Below, one piece after another: positions 51,684 through 60,387 of a stretch of 64,000 bases of DNA. The translations under genes and the position numbers were made by a program. The stretch's first letter is position 1. The number at the start of each line of letters is the position of its first letter. The notes below the pieces were generated by a model. The model was not told the DNA's origin, ran no database searches, and saw only the letters and a list, made by a program, of their open reading frames with translations. This stretch comes from Elusimicrobiota bacterium (lineage in GTDB: Bacteria; Elusimicrobiota; Elusimicrobia; UBA1565; UBA9628), in the NCBI GenBank assembly GCA_030696455.1, contig JAUYSH010000142.1, forward strand, positions 1 through 64,000, in the 5' to 3' direction.

Positions 51684-52447
51684 CAGAACTCCTTCTGCTC
51701 GAACAGCTGGAAGGACAGCGCCAGGCAGGCCGCCGTGTAGGCCAGCGCGTACACGCCGGCCCACATCAGCCACTCGCCGCCGGGCGCGGCCTGATGCCAG
51801 AAGTCGCGGTAGTTGAAGTGCGCGAAGTCGGGGGCCGCGTGGGAGAAGGCGACGAGCGCCGTCTTCATGAAGGAGCTGCCGGAGCGGTCGGCGAGAAAGC
51901 GCATCTCCGCGGAGAAATGGCCGAGCATCCAGAGGAACACCGCGAACGCCATGGCCGCGGCCTCGCTCGTCAGCGCGAGGGACAGGAGCAGGGAGAGCGC
52001 GCCCATGACCGAGATCTTCCCGAGCATGCAGCCCAGGGCGGCCAGGTAGCGCAGCGGCTCCCACCAGCCGTACAGGCTGAGCAGGATCAGATGCAGCGCG
52101 GCCATGGCGGCCATGCCGAGGGCCACCGCCGCGAGGGTGCCGAGGAAGCGTCCGAGCAGGTAGTCGGACCGCCGCACCGGGTGGGTGAGGATGAGATAGA
52201 TGGCGCGCGACTCGATCTCGGCCAGGATCAGATGCACGGTCAGGAACACGACCGAGACGAGCGCGATCAGCTCGATGGAGGCCAGCCCCAGGTCGAGCAG
52301 GAGGCGAGCGCGCTCGTCGGCGCCGAGCGCGGAGACGATGATCGCGCCCCCGAGCAGGACGAGGCCGAACAGGGCGGCGGAGAGCCAGGCCTTGTGCCGG
52401 AGGTGCTCCTTGAACGTATACGCGAAGACGGCAGAGATGGTCTGCAT
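51683..52447 (-). CDS. ABC-2 type transporter permease
   Basis: The 254-residue membrane protein has six hydrophobic helices. It starts with the cytosolic amphipathic segment typical of ABC-2 permeases (FAYTFKEHLRHKAWLSAAL) and has a conserved EIESRAIYLILTHPVRRSDYLLG loop between helices 2 and 3. GGAG stands before the ATG, in the tail of the ATPase gene. It forms the membrane part of an exporter with the ATPase encoded upstream. The substrate is unknown. Confidence 0.85.
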   Translation of the reverse strand: MQTISAVFAYTFKEHLRHKAWLSAALFGLVLLGGAIIVSALGADERARLLLDLGLASIELIALVSVVFLTVHLILAEIESRAIYLILTHPVRRSDYLLGRFLGTLAAVALGMAAMAALHLILLSLYGWWEPLRYLAALGCMLGKISVMGALSLLLSLALTSEAAAMAFAVFLWMLGHFSAEMRFLADRSGSSFMKTALVAFSHAAPDFAHFNYRDFWHQAAPGGEWLMWAGVYALAYTAACLALSFQLFEQKEF

Positions 52448-52448
52448 A

Positions 52449-53213
52449 TCACTCCATGCGGATGGGGCCGACGCCGTCGGTTCGGACGACGGCCGCCGTG
52501 AAGGCCGTCTCGAGGGCGTCGGCCTTGCCGCGCCACTCGTCCTGGGCCATGACCTTCACGAGGCGCCCGCCGCTGAGGATGCCGATGCGGTCGCAGACGC
52601 GTTCGACCTCCGAGATGTCGTGGGAGGAGAAAAGCACGGTTCTCCCTTTGCCTCTCAACCAGAGAATCAGGGCGCGGACCTCCTTGATCGCCAGCGGATC
52701 GAGCCCGGTCACGGGCTCATCGAGGATCACCAGCTCGGGATCGTGCACGAGCGCTTGCCCCAAGCTCGCGCGCTGCAGCATGCCCTTCGAGTACTCCGAC
52801 AGCCTCTGGTCCATCGCCTTTCCGAGCCCGACCTTCGCGAGCATATCCGCCGTGCGCTCCTCGATCTCCGCTCGCGGGATGCCCGACAGCGAGGCGAACA
52901 GGCGCAGGTTCTCCCGGCCCGTCAACGTCTTATTGAGGTACGCCGCCTCGGGCGCGTAGCCGATGCGCGCGAGCACCTCTACGTCGGAGGCCCGGCGGCC
53001 CAGCGTCTCGACCTCGCCCTTGGTGGGATGGTGAAGCCCCATCAGGAGCTTGATCGCCGTGGTCTTGCCCGAGCCGTTGAGGCCGAGCAGGCCGAACACC
53101 TCGCCCTTGACGATGTCGAGGTCGAGCCCGGCGAGGCCGGCGGTTTCCGTGACGCGCCCGAGGTGCGAGCGGCGGTAGATCTTCGAGACGTTCTGGAAGC
53201 GGATGGCGTTCAA
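52449..53213 (-). CDS. ABC transporter ATP-binding protein (ABC-2 exporter)
   Basis: The 254-residue ATPase has Walker A GLNGSGKTT, signature YSKGMLQRASLGQAL (instead of LSGGQ, as in many CcmA/NatA-type exporters), Walker B LVILDEPVTGLD, and an H-loop SSHDISEVERV. A TTG start at 53213 follows AGAGGTG. It powers the permease encoded next in the operon. Confidence 0.92.
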   Translation of the reverse strand: MNAIRFQNVSKIYRRSHLGRVTETAGLAGLDLDIVKGEVFGLLGLNGSGKTTAIKLLMGLHHPTKGEVETLGRRASDVEVLARIGYAPEAAYLNKTLTGRENLRLFASLSGIPRAEIEERTADMLAKVGLGKAMDQRLSEYSKGMLQRASLGQALVHDPELVILDEPVTGLDPLAIKEVRALILWLRGKGRTVLFSSHDISEVERVCDRIGILSGGRLVKVMAQDEWRGKADALETAFTAAVVRTDGVGPIRME

Positions 53214-53217
53214 GCGT

Positions 53218-54321
53218 TCACCTCTGAAGAGACTGCCAGATTCCGTAAGCTCCGATCATGGCCAAGGCCGTGGCGGTCAGGCGCACTCGCCGCGCGAACA
53301 GCTCCTCGACGCGCGACTCCGAGACGTCGGCGAGGCGGCGGTGCTCCGCGCGGATACCGAGCCGGGCGGCGACGAGAAGCGCCGCGCCCGCTCCGAGCGC
53401 GCCCGCGCAGGCGAACGCGGCCGCGAGCGCGCCGTGCGGAAGCAAGGGGGCGGCGGCGGAGCGCCAGGCCAGCGCGGTGGCGGCGGCGGCCATGGCCGCG
53501 GCGCTCAGGACCGCGGCGGGCTGCCCTCGCCCGGCGGCCAGGGCGGCGCCGAGGGTCGCCGACCAGATCAGCCAGGACGGCGCGTCGAGGAAGCCGCCGG
53601 CGGCGAAGCCGCTTAGCGCCGATGCCAGCAGGGCCGCGAGCGCCGCCCTACCCGGCGGGCGCGCTCCGAGGCACAGCGCGATCGCGAGCAAAGCGGGGAA
53701 GCCGGACGCCATGCCGAGGGCGCCCTCCGCGCCGCGCCGCAGGCCCTCGAGCGCCATGGCGAGGGGGGGCCGGCGCGCATCGGCGGTGGAGACGCTGAAG
53801 GAGGGGGCTTCGTGCGTCAAGGTGAACGCTGCCCTGCGGCGGCCTGGGATCTCGAGCAAGGTGCGGTAGCTCTCCGCATCCGGAGGCGGCCCCTCGGCGA
53901 CCTCGCCCGCGATCTCCCGGCGGTACTCTTCGTAAAAATTGGCGGTGCCGGACAGGGCCGACCCCTCGGCCGGCGGGTAAACGAGACGCAGGAAGAAGAC
54001 GCCTTCCGCGTTGACCTCCCAGGGGAACTGCCGATAGCGCGCCGCGACGAGCTTGCCCATCAGCGGGCGGCCGTCCGAGGCGAGCCGGAAATGGGCGTTC
54101 GCGTACGCTTCGGTCCTGGACAGCGCCTGGGCGGGCCAATCACGCGCGGGCATCGGATGCAGCCCGGTGACCTCCTCGATCCAGAAGATCGAATCCGCCC
54201 TGAGGTCGGCGACGATGCGGTCCGGCTCGACGCGCAACGTCGCCCGGACGGGGTGTATCGGGTAGAACTCGTGGGCGGAGGCGCTCAAAGCCGCGCCCAG
54301 CAGCCAAGCGATGATCGGCAC
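53218..54321 (-). CDS. Polytopic membrane protein with N-terminal periplasmic domain
   Basis: A GTG start at 54321 gives 367 residues: signal peptide (IIAWLLGAALSASA-H), a periplasmic beta-rich domain to about 195 (HPVRATLRVEPDRIVADLRA, EGVFFLRLVYPP), and then six to seven helices. The layout resembles HupE/UreJ-like proteins, where an extracytoplasmic domain begins with His-Glu after signal cleavage (HEFYPIHP), but the match is weak. It ends four bases before the ABC ATPase gene, suggesting joint transcription. It may also belong with the ZIP gene upstream, 25 bases away. Confidence 0.6.
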   Translation of the reverse strand: MPIIAWLLGAALSASAHEFYPIHPVRATLRVEPDRIVADLRADSIFWIEEVTGLHPMPARDWPAQALSRTEAYANAHFRLASDGRPLMGKLVAARYRQFPWEVNAEGVFFLRLVYPPAEGSALSGTANFYEEYRREIAGEVAEGPPPDAESYRTLLEIPGRRRAAFTLTHEAPSFSVSTADARRPPLAMALEGLRRGAEGALGMASGFPALLAIALCLGARPPGRAALAALLASALSGFAAGGFLDAPSWLIWSATLGAALAAGRGQPAAVLSAAAMAAAATALAWRSAAAPLLPHGALAAAFACAGALGAGAALLVAARLGIRAEHRRLADVSESRVEELFARRVRLTATALAMIGAYGIWQSLQR

Positions 54322-54346
54322 GCCGCCAATATACGAAATTCCGAGG

Positions 54347-55069
54347 CTAGCCGAGGCGCCGCATCAGGAGCATCGCGGCCAGGCCGGCCCCAAAACTCAT
54401 GAGAGAGGAGAGGTCGCCGTGCTCGCGCCGGTGCAGCCGGGGCAGGACCTCGGCGGCCCCGATATAGAGGAAGGACCCGCCCGCGAACGCGAGGAGCAAG
54501 GCGAAGGCCCGGGGTTCGAGGCGCGCGGCGACGGCGGTGCTCGACAGCGCGCCGATGGGAGTGGCGAGGGCCACGGCGGCCAGCGCCGCCCGGCGCAGGC
54601 CCGCGGAGCCGCCGTTGAGCATGGTCGAGATCGTGAAGCCGTCCGCGAGCTTGTGCAGGATGGTGGCCGCGCCGACGGCGAGGAGGATGGGAGCCCCGGC
54701 GAACGCGGCGGCGCCCAGGTTGACGCCGTCGAAGAACGAATGGAGGAACAGCCCGGCGACGGCGGCCTTGCCGAGAGGATGGGCCGAGCAGTCCTCGGAC
54801 GCCTCGTGGCAGGGATCGAGCGGGGCGATGCTCTCCGCGGCGTAGCAAAGCACGAAGGCGGCCAGGGCCCCCCAGCCGGCGTACGCCGGGGCCAAGGTCC
54901 AGGCCTCGGGCAGGACGTCGGCGAAGGCGACGGCGATGAGGATGCCGGCGCGGAACGCCTGCACGCGCCACAGGCCGGCGCGGGCGACGACCCGGTCCAC
55001 GACGGGCGCGGCGCCGCCGGCGATCGTCGCGGCGACGGCCAGCAGAAGAATGACGCTTAGGATGAACAT
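54347..55069 (-). CDS. ZIP-family metal transporter
   Basis: Starting at the ATG at 55069 gives 240 residues with about eight hydrophobic helices. TM4-TM5 carry the ZIP metal-site pattern: LFLHSFFDGVNLG and ATILHKLADGFTIS (H..D and H..DG). A short loop with PCHEASEDC lies between helices 3 and 4. ZIP proteins bring Zn (sometimes Fe or Mn) into the cytoplasm. The gene diverges from a TonB-dependent receptor over a shared region with two palindromic operators, and a Fur/Zur-family gene is close by. Zinc uptake is the simplest reading. Confidence 0.85.
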   Translation of the reverse strand: MFILSVILLLAVAATIAGGAAPVVDRVVARAGLWRVQAFRAGILIAVAFADVLPEAWTLAPAYAGWGALAAFVLCYAAESIAPLDPCHEASEDCSAHPLGKAAVAGLFLHSFFDGVNLGAAAFAGAPILLAVGAATILHKLADGFTISTMLNGGSAGLRRAALAAVALATPIGALSSTAVAARLEPRAFALLLAFAGGSFLYIGAAEVLPRLHRREHGDLSSLMSFGAGLAAMLLMRRLG

Positions 55070-55106
55070 GAAGCCTTGGAGGCCGTCGATGGAAGCACTT
55101 CCTAGA

Positions 55107-55161
55107 TGATAACAAATTATCGGTATTGACAGCGCGGGGTATATTTGATAATAATTTATCA
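55107..55161. promoter_or_regulatory. Divergent promoter region with two Fur/Zur-type palindromes
   Basis: TGATAACAAATTATCG (55107-55122) and TGATAATAATTTATCA (55146-55161) have the same TGATAA-N4-TTATC(A/G) layout, the second being a perfect palindrome. Their centres are 39 bp apart. TTGACA at 55126-55131 and AT-rich sequence about 16-17 bases further on form a likely promoter for the TonB receptor gene, so the second site overlaps its -10 region. The first lies between the -35 and the ZIP gene. Binding by the Fur-family protein encoded at 58872 would repress both genes. Confidence 0.75.
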
Positions 55162-55177
55162 TTACCAGGAGATGACC

Positions 55178-57142
55178 ATGATCCGACTCGCGCTCGCCGC
55201 CGCCGTCGCCTTCTCGCCCGCCGCCGCCGCTCAGGATTTCGAGGCCGCGCCCATCACGATCACCGCCAAGCCGAAGCCCGCCAAGGCGCTCACCGCGCCC
55301 GCGGCGGTCACCGTCGTGACCGGCCGGGAGCTCGAGCGCGGGCGGGGACAAAGCGTCATGCAGACGATCGAGGACGCTCCCGGCGTCACGGTCAACACGA
55401 CCGGCGCCGGCATCGCCAAGCCCGTGGTCCGCGGGCTCTCCTCGCAGCGCGTGCTGACGCTCACCGACGGCGTCCGCCAGGAAGGCCAGCAGTGGGGGGA
55501 CGAGCACGGCCCGGAGATCGACGCGCACGGAGTGGACCGCATCGAGATCGTGCGCGGTCCGCAAAGCCTCCTTTACGGGCCCGAGGCCCTCTCCGGCGTG
55601 ATCAACGTCGTGCGCCGCCCGCTGAAGCTCGACGCCGAGTCCTTCAAGGTCGGCGGCCTGTTGGCCCTCGACGGCTTCAGCCACAACAAGCAGACGGCCG
55701 GCTCCATCGAGCTCCGCGGCGAGGGCCGCGGCGCCGGGGTCGCGCTGCGCGCTTCGGGGCGCGACGCCGAGGACATCCGGACCCCGCATGGGCGCCTGAG
55801 GAACAGCGGCATGAACGAACGCGACCTCGGCGCGTCGGCGGGCGCCCGCGTCGGCCCGGCGACCGTGCTGGGCGATTTCTCGCAATTCCGGCAGAACCTC
55901 AAGATCCACAAGAACCCGGCCACGGACCCGGACGCGACGACCTATCAGTTCGTCGGCCACGAGAAGGCGATCCTGCGCGCCAAGACGCCTGTTCCTTTAG
56001 GGAGCCTCGAGGCGGCGGGAGGCTGGCAGCGCAACGAGCGCCGGGAGTTCGAGGCGGCGGGCGACTCGTCCCCCGAGCTCAACCTCGTGCTCGACACCTA
56101 CACGGGCGATCTTAAGTTCCACCACGAACCGCTCGGGCCAGTGGAGGGGACGCTCGGCGTGTCCGGCGCGACCCAGCGCAACGACTCTCGCGCCGCGGAA
56201 AGGCTGATCCCGGGCTACAACCAGAAGGACCTCGGCGTGTTCCTCTTCGAGGAGCTTCCCGTCGGCCCGGTGACCTTCTCCGGCGGCGCTCGCTACGACA
56301 CGCGCCGCATGTCGGTCACCCCGGATGAGAGCCTGGGCGTCGCGGCACAGATCAAGCGCTACCAGAGCGTCAGCGGGGCGTTCGGCGTCTCGTGGGCGTT
56401 CGCCGAGGGCTGGGCGCTCGTCGGGAACATCGGCACGGGCTGGCGCGCGCCGTCGCCCTTCGAGCTGTTCGTCAACGGCGAGCACGAGGGCACGGGACGC
56501 TTCGAGGTCGGACGCTCCGATCTCCGGCCCGAGCGTTCGATCAACAAGGACGTGTCCTTGCGGCATCATTCCGGTTCCGTCCAGGCCGAGCTCAGCGCTT
56601 TCCACAACCGCGTCAACCATTTCATCTTCGCCCGGCCGACCGGCACGAACGACGTGGACTCGGACCTGCCGATATTCAATATCTCCCAGGCCAACGCGAC
56701 CTTGATCGGCGCGGAAGCGGCCATGAAGTGGCAGGCGCTGGACTGGCTCGGCATGAACGCGGGCGTCGACGTCCTGCGCGCGCAGAACGACGACCTGCGC
56801 CAGCCTCTGCCGCAGATGCCCGCGAATCGGGTAAAATTAGGCGCGCGGCTGTCGCAGAAGACCATGGGCTCCGCGAAGAACCCGTATGTATCGGCGTCGA
56901 GCCGCCTCGTCGCCCGTCAGAAACGGACGGAGGCGAACGAGACTCAGACGGCCGGTTACGGGTTGGTGGACTTCGGGATGGGCGCCGAGGTCCCGTTCTT
57001 CGGAAAAGACGCGAGCGTGGACCTGGGAGTCGAGAACGCCTTCGATCTTCCTTACCGGGACCACCTGAGCCGTTATCGCGCCTACGCGTTGAACGCGGGG
57101 CGAAGCTTCACGTTGAAGCTGACCGTGCCGTTCGGCGGCTGA
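55178..57142 (+). CDS. TonB-dependent outer-membrane receptor (ZnuD-like)
   Basis: From the ATG at 55178 (AGGAG upstream) the receptor has 654 residues: a signal peptide ending AAAAQ, a TonB-box-like APITITA, a plug domain (about 40-160, with LERGRGQSVMQTIEDAPGV and RIEIVRGPQSLLYGPEALSG), and a 22-strand barrel whose end (DLPYRDHLSRYRAYALNAGR) resembles zinc/heme-type receptors such as ZnuD. A Zn ligand cannot be proven, and no His-rich loop is seen. Its partners exbB, exbD and tonB follow directly, and its promoter carries Fur/Zur-type sites. Confidence 0.88.
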   Translation: MIRLALAAAVAFSPAAAAQDFEAAPITITAKPKPAKALTAPAAVTVVTGRELERGRGQSVMQTIEDAPGVTVNTTGAGIAKPVVRGLSSQRVLTLTDGVRQEGQQWGDEHGPEIDAHGVDRIEIVRGPQSLLYGPEALSGVINVVRRPLKLDAESFKVGGLLALDGFSHNKQTAGSIELRGEGRGAGVALRASGRDAEDIRTPHGRLRNSGMNERDLGASAGARVGPATVLGDFSQFRQNLKIHKNPATDPDATTYQFVGHEKAILRAKTPVPLGSLEAAGGWQRNERREFEAAGDSSPELNLVLDTYTGDLKFHHEPLGPVEGTLGVSGATQRNDSRAAERLIPGYNQKDLGVFLFEELPVGPVTFSGGARYDTRRMSVTPDESLGVAAQIKRYQSVSGAFGVSWAFAEGWALVGNIGTGWRAPSPFELFVNGEHEGTGRFEVGRSDLRPERSINKDVSLRHHSGSVQAELSAFHNRVNHFIFARPTGTNDVDSDLPIFNISQANATLIGAEAAMKWQALDWLGMNAGVDVLRAQNDDLRQPLPQMPANRVKLGARLSQKTMGSAKNPYVSASSRLVARQKRTEANETQTAGYGLVDFGMGAEVPFFGKDASVDLGVENAFDLPYRDHLSRYRAYALNAGRSFTLKLTVPFGG

Positions 57143-57172
57143 CGCCCGGGCTGGACCCGGGTTGGAGGAAGG

Positions 57173-57790
57173 ATGAATCACCTGGGTTTGGTCAAGGCGT
57201 TCGCGATGACGGGCGGAGATTGGGTCATTCATCTCCTGGTCGTCGCTTCGGTCGTCGCGCTCGGCGTGATCATCGAACGGGCCGTCGTTTACCGCGCCCG
57301 CCGGCTCTCGCCCGCGCTCCCTGAGGGTTTCCTCCAGGAGTGGCGCGCGGGCGACCGGGGCCGCGCCTTGAGCCTGCTCGCGTCGAGCCCGGTCGAGCGC
57401 GGTCTCGCGGAGGCTCTGTCGAACGCTCAAGCCGCCGGGGAAAGCGTCGAGCAGGCGCTCGAGGCGAGCCTCGCGCTCGAACGCCGCACGCTCGAGAATC
57501 GTCTGACCCTGCTCAATACTCTCGGCAACAACGCCCCGTTCATCGGCCTTCTGGGCACGGTGCTGGGCGTCGTCCGCGCCTTCCATGATCTCGCCTTCGC
57601 CAGCGGCGCCGGCCCCGAGGCGGTCATGCAGGGGCTGTCCGAGGCGCTGGTGGCGACGGCCGTCGGGATCATCGTGGCGCTTCCCTGCGTGATCGCTTAC
57701 AACGTTCTCTTCAAGGCGGCCGACGACCGGATCGCCGACGCACAGATCGTCGGGCGGCGGCTCGCGAGCGCGCTCGCTCGGGGGGCTTGA
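57173..57790 (+). CDS. exbB: ExbB/TolQ/MotA-family proton channel protein
   Basis: The 205-residue inner-membrane protein has three helices. The long cytoplasmic loop and the conserved segment LNTLGNNAPFIGLLGTVLGV followed by SEALVATAVGIIVALPCV are typical of ExbB. With ExbD it converts proton flow into energy for TonB. GGAGG lies just before the ATG, 30 bases after the receptor gene. The stop overlaps exbD by TGATG. Confidence 0.92.
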   Translation: MNHLGLVKAFAMTGGDWVIHLLVVASVVALGVIIERAVVYRARRLSPALPEGFLQEWRAGDRGRALSLLASSPVERGLAEALSNAQAAGESVEQALEASLALERRTLENRLTLLNTLGNNAPFIGLLGTVLGVVRAFHDLAFASGAGPEAVMQGLSEALVATAVGIIVALPCVIAYNVLFKAADDRIADAQIVGRRLASALARGA

Positions 57791-58203
57791 TGGCCGGCGG
57801 CGCCTCGTCGCCGCGGGGTCCGATCGGCGGCATCAACGTCACGCCGCTGGTGGACGTCGTGCTCGTCCTGCTCATCATCGTCATGGTCGCGTCCCCCGTG
57901 ATCGCGAGGCGCGGCCTGACGGTATCCTTGCCCAAGGCCGAGAAGGCCGAGCCGGTCAAGCCGAGCGACCTGCGCGTCGTGCTCGCGAAGGACCTCAGGG
58001 TGGAGATGAGCGGGAGCACGATGGCGAGGGAGGACTTCGCTCTGGCCCTCAAAGGGCTCGCGGCCCGAGATCCCGGCCTGCGCGTCGCGGTCGCGGCCGA
58101 CGAGAACGTGAAGTGGGGGGATCTCGCGGCTTTGCTCGACGACATCAAGCACGCCGGCATCAAGCGCGTCGCGGCTGAAGTCGGCTCGCGCGGCGCGCGA
58201 TGA
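57790..58203 (+). CDS. exbD: ExbD/TolR-family proton channel protein
   Basis: The 137-residue protein has one membrane helix with the family's essential Asp (INVTPLVDVVLVLLIIVMV) followed by a periplasmic domain (RVAVAADENVKWGDLAALLD). It starts at the ATG at 57790 in TGATG with exbB, and its stop overlaps tonB by ATGA, so the three parts are made in fixed proportion. Confidence 0.92.
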   Translation: MAGGASSPRGPIGGINVTPLVDVVLVLLIIVMVASPVIARRGLTVSLPKAEKAEPVKPSDLRVVLAKDLRVEMSGSTMAREDFALALKGLAARDPGLRVAVAADENVKWGDLAALLDDIKHAGIKRVAAEVGSRGAR

Positions 58204-58844
58204 CAGGCCTGGACGGCGGCGGGCGGCTGCTCTCCGCCTCGATCGCCGCCTCGGCCGCCCTGCATTCGCTGCTGTTCATGCCTTGGCCGGTCCCGCACTC
58301 GCACGCCGAGCCTCCGGAGCTCATGGAGCTGGATCTTGCCGGGCCGCCGGGGCCGGCCGGATCACCCGCGCCCGCGCCGGCGAAGACCGGGCGGCGCGCG
58401 GACGATTGGAGGCTGCCCGCCGACGCGTCCGTGCCGGCAGCGCCCGCCCCGGCGTCGCCGGCCGAGGCCGACCCCGGCGACGCCGACGCCCCGAGCGAAG
58501 GGCCGGGGGCGGAGGGCGGCGGGCCTGCCGGCGGAGGAGGAAGCGGGCGCGGGACGGTGAGGCCCCCGGTCCTTCTCAACCATGGCGAACTCCATCGGCT
58601 GCTGCAGCGGCTTTATCCTGAATCGGAGCGAGAGCTCGGCCGGGAGGGGATGGTCGTGCTTTCCCTGAGCGTCGGAATCGACGGGCGCGTGACGGGAGCC
58701 GAAATCGTCCGCTCCGCCGGCGCCGCGTTCGACTCGGCGGCCCTGCGGCTCAGCGACAAGCTGCGCTATGCGCCGGCCGAGGACGCGGGCAGGCCCATCG
58801 CGGTCCGCATGCGCCAATCGGTCCTCTTCAAGCTCGAACGCTGA
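58200..58844 (+). CDS. tonB: TonB energy transducer
   Basis: The 214-residue protein has an N-terminal hydrophobic helix (LLSASIAASAALHSLLFM). A long Pro/Ala/Gly-rich periplasmic linker (about 40-125) follows, and then a TonB C-terminal domain (LYPESERELGREGMVVLSLS, VDGR-like GIDGRVTGAEIVRSAG, FDSAALRLSDKLRYAPAEDA). It transmits energy to the receptor encoded upstream. The ATG overlaps exbD. Confidence 0.9.
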   Translation: MTGLDGGGRLLSASIAASAALHSLLFMPWPVPHSHAEPPELMELDLAGPPGPAGSPAPAPAKTGRRADDWRLPADASVPAAPAPASPAEADPGDADAPSEGPGAEGGGPAGGGGSGRGTVRPPVLLNHGELHRLLQRLYPESERELGREGMVVLSLSVGIDGRVTGAEIVRSAGAAFDSAALRLSDKLRYAPAEDAGRPIAVRMRQSVLFKLER

Positions 58845-58871
58845 TCGGCTCTCTTTGCTATCATCGCCATC

Positions 58872-59252
58872 ATGCAGCGCGACACATCCCAGCGGCGGGC
58901 TATCCGACGGGCTCTCGACGACGCGGGGCGCCCGCTCGGCGCCCTCGAAGTCCTCGAGGCGTCGAAGGACTTCGCGCCGGGGCTGGGGATCGCGACGGTG
59001 TACCGCAACATCAAAGCCTTGCTCAAAGAGGGCGAGATCTCGGAGGTGGCGCTTCCCGGCGAGCCCCCGCGCTACGAGGCGGCCGGCAAGGACCATCATC
59101 ACCACTTCCGCTGCGAGCGTTGCGAGAAGGTTTACGAGCTTGGCGGGGCCTGCCTGTCCGATCTCAAGAACGCCCTGCCGCGCGGCTTTCGCGTGACGTC
59201 CCACGAGGTCCTCGTGCACGGCGTGTGCGCGGCCTGCGCCCACAGAAAATGA
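58872..59252 (+). CDS. Fur/Zur-family metal-dependent repressor
   Basis: The 126-residue protein has the winged-helix part (GLGIATVYRNIKALLKEGEI), a His-rich sensor stretch H75-HHH78-F-R, structural zinc site C81-ER-C84 and C119-AA-C122, and HEVLVHG. The dimerisation domain follows family order. A zinc-sensing (Zur) role is suggested by the ZIP and ZnuD-like genes in the same island, but Fur or PerR cannot be excluded. It is 27 bases after tonB and its stop overlaps the PAP2 gene. It probably binds the palindromes at 55107-55161. Confidence 0.85.
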   Translation: MQRDTSQRRAIRRALDDAGRPLGALEVLEASKDFAPGLGIATVYRNIKALLKEGEISEVALPGEPPRYEAAGKDHHHHFRCERCEKVYELGGACLSDLKNALPRGFRVTSHEVLVHGVCAACAHRK

Positions 59253-59845
59253 ACGTGCCCTGGGGCTTCGCCTCGTTCGACCGCGTCGCCTTCGGCCTGA
59301 TCAACGGGGTGTGGACCCACCCCGTCCTCGACAGGGTCATGCCGTTGGTCACCGACCTGCACAAGATCCCGTGGGTCGTCTACGGGATCGCGCCCGCGGC
59401 GATCGCCTTTTGGCTCTACAAGGAGCGAAAGCACGCCCTGCGCGTGCTCGTCGTCGCGGCGATCGCGGTCGGCGCCTGCGACCTGCTCTCCTACCGCGTG
59501 CTCAAGCCGTGGGCCGCGCGTCCGCGCCCGCAGTACGCGGGCATCGGCGCGATCGTCCGCGCGCCCGTCGGCGGCAAGCTGGGCTTCCCGTCCAACCACG
59601 CGATGAACGCCGCGGCCGCGGCCTCGGTGCTGGGCGTCGCTTATCCGGCGGCGGGCATCGTCTTCTGGGGCGGCGCGGGCCTCGTCGCGTACAGCCGGGT
59701 GTACGTCGGCGCGCATTACCCGTTGGACGTGCTCGTCGGCATGGCCGTCGGCGCCGTGCTGGGCATCCCCTGGGCCATGCTGATGCTCGGCGGGGGGGCG
59801 GGCGGCGGCTCCGGCGGCGGAAAGAAGAAGAAAAAGAAGGGCTAA
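59249..59845 (+). CDS. PAP2-family membrane phosphatase
   Basis: From the ATG at 59249 (ATGA overlap with the Fur-family gene) the protein has 198 residues and about five helices. The phosphatase signature is complete: KPWAARPRP, GFPSNHAMNAA, and SRVYVGAHYPLDVLVG. Such enzymes dephosphorylate lipid phosphates such as undecaprenyl pyrophosphate. The C-terminus is a Gly-rich then poly-Lys tail (GGGKKKKKKG). The link to metal uptake is not obvious. Confidence 0.88.
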   Translation: MNVPWGFASFDRVAFGLINGVWTHPVLDRVMPLVTDLHKIPWVVYGIAPAAIAFWLYKERKHALRVLVVAAIAVGACDLLSYRVLKPWAARPRPQYAGIGAIVRAPVGGKLGFPSNHAMNAAAAASVLGVAYPAAGIVFWGGAGLVAYSRVYVGAHYPLDVLVGMAVGAVLGIPWAMLMLGGGAGGGSGGGKKKKKKG

Positions 59846-60354
59846 GCCGTCTCGCACACCGCGCCCAGGCATTCGGCGATCACCCGGAGCAGCATGCGTT
59901 CCTCACGCAGGAATGGCCCCTCGTCCGCGGCGGGGGTGGCCTTCAGGTAGCAGACCTCCACGAACCCGCGAGGCGAGCCCTTCACGAGCACCGGCTCCCG
60001 CAGCGCCGCGGGGGCGGACTGGAACTTGGTCGTGCGGTACTCCTGTTCGTCGATGACGGCGCGCGCGCAGGCCAGGTCGGGGAACTGCCACGCTCGGGGC
60101 AGAAGGTCGACGATCCTCCCGATGCGCTGCTCGGCGCGCAGGTCGGGGTCGCGGGACACCAGGATCGCCTGGTAGACGCATTCGAGCTCCTTGACCCGCT
60201 CGTTGAGCACGCGCGTGCGCGCCTTCATCGCGCCGTCGGTCCAGTCGGACTGGTCCTTCGCCCGCAGGAGCTTGTCCTGCAGGTCGAGCAGATCGGCGTT
60301 CATCTTCGCGATGTGCCGGAGGAGGTCCTCCCTCGTCAGCTCTTCCTTATCCAT
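59842..60354 (-). CDS. Stand-alone sensor-like module (coiled coil plus GAF-like region)
   Basis: The 170-residue cytoplasmic protein starts with a coiled coil (about 8-60). It continues with a segment ECVYQAILVSRD...IVDLLPRAWQFPDLACARAV and ends in DEGPFLREERMLLRVIAECL. In many histidine kinases and PAS proteins the same stretch precedes the output domains. Here it stands alone without kinase or effector. It may bind a ligand and act on a partner through the coiled coil. A perfect 18-bp palindrome lies 33 bases upstream. Confidence 0.65.
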   Translation of the reverse strand: MDKEELTREDLLRHIAKMNADLLDLQDKLLRAKDQSDWTDGAMKARTRVLNERVKELECVYQAILVSRDPDLRAEQRIGRIVDLLPRAWQFPDLACARAVIDEQEYRTTKFQSAPAALREPVLVKGSPRGFVEVCYLKATPAADEGPFLREERMLLRVIAECLGAVCETA

Positions 60355-60387
60355 GCCCAGAGTTTAGCGCAAAAGCCGGGGAGGCAG

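Noticed and set aside
55070-55960. N-terminal extension of the ZIP transporter frame
   Set aside because: It lies antisense to the TonB receptor gene and crosses the regulatory region; the ATG at 55069 starts directly in a membrane helix.
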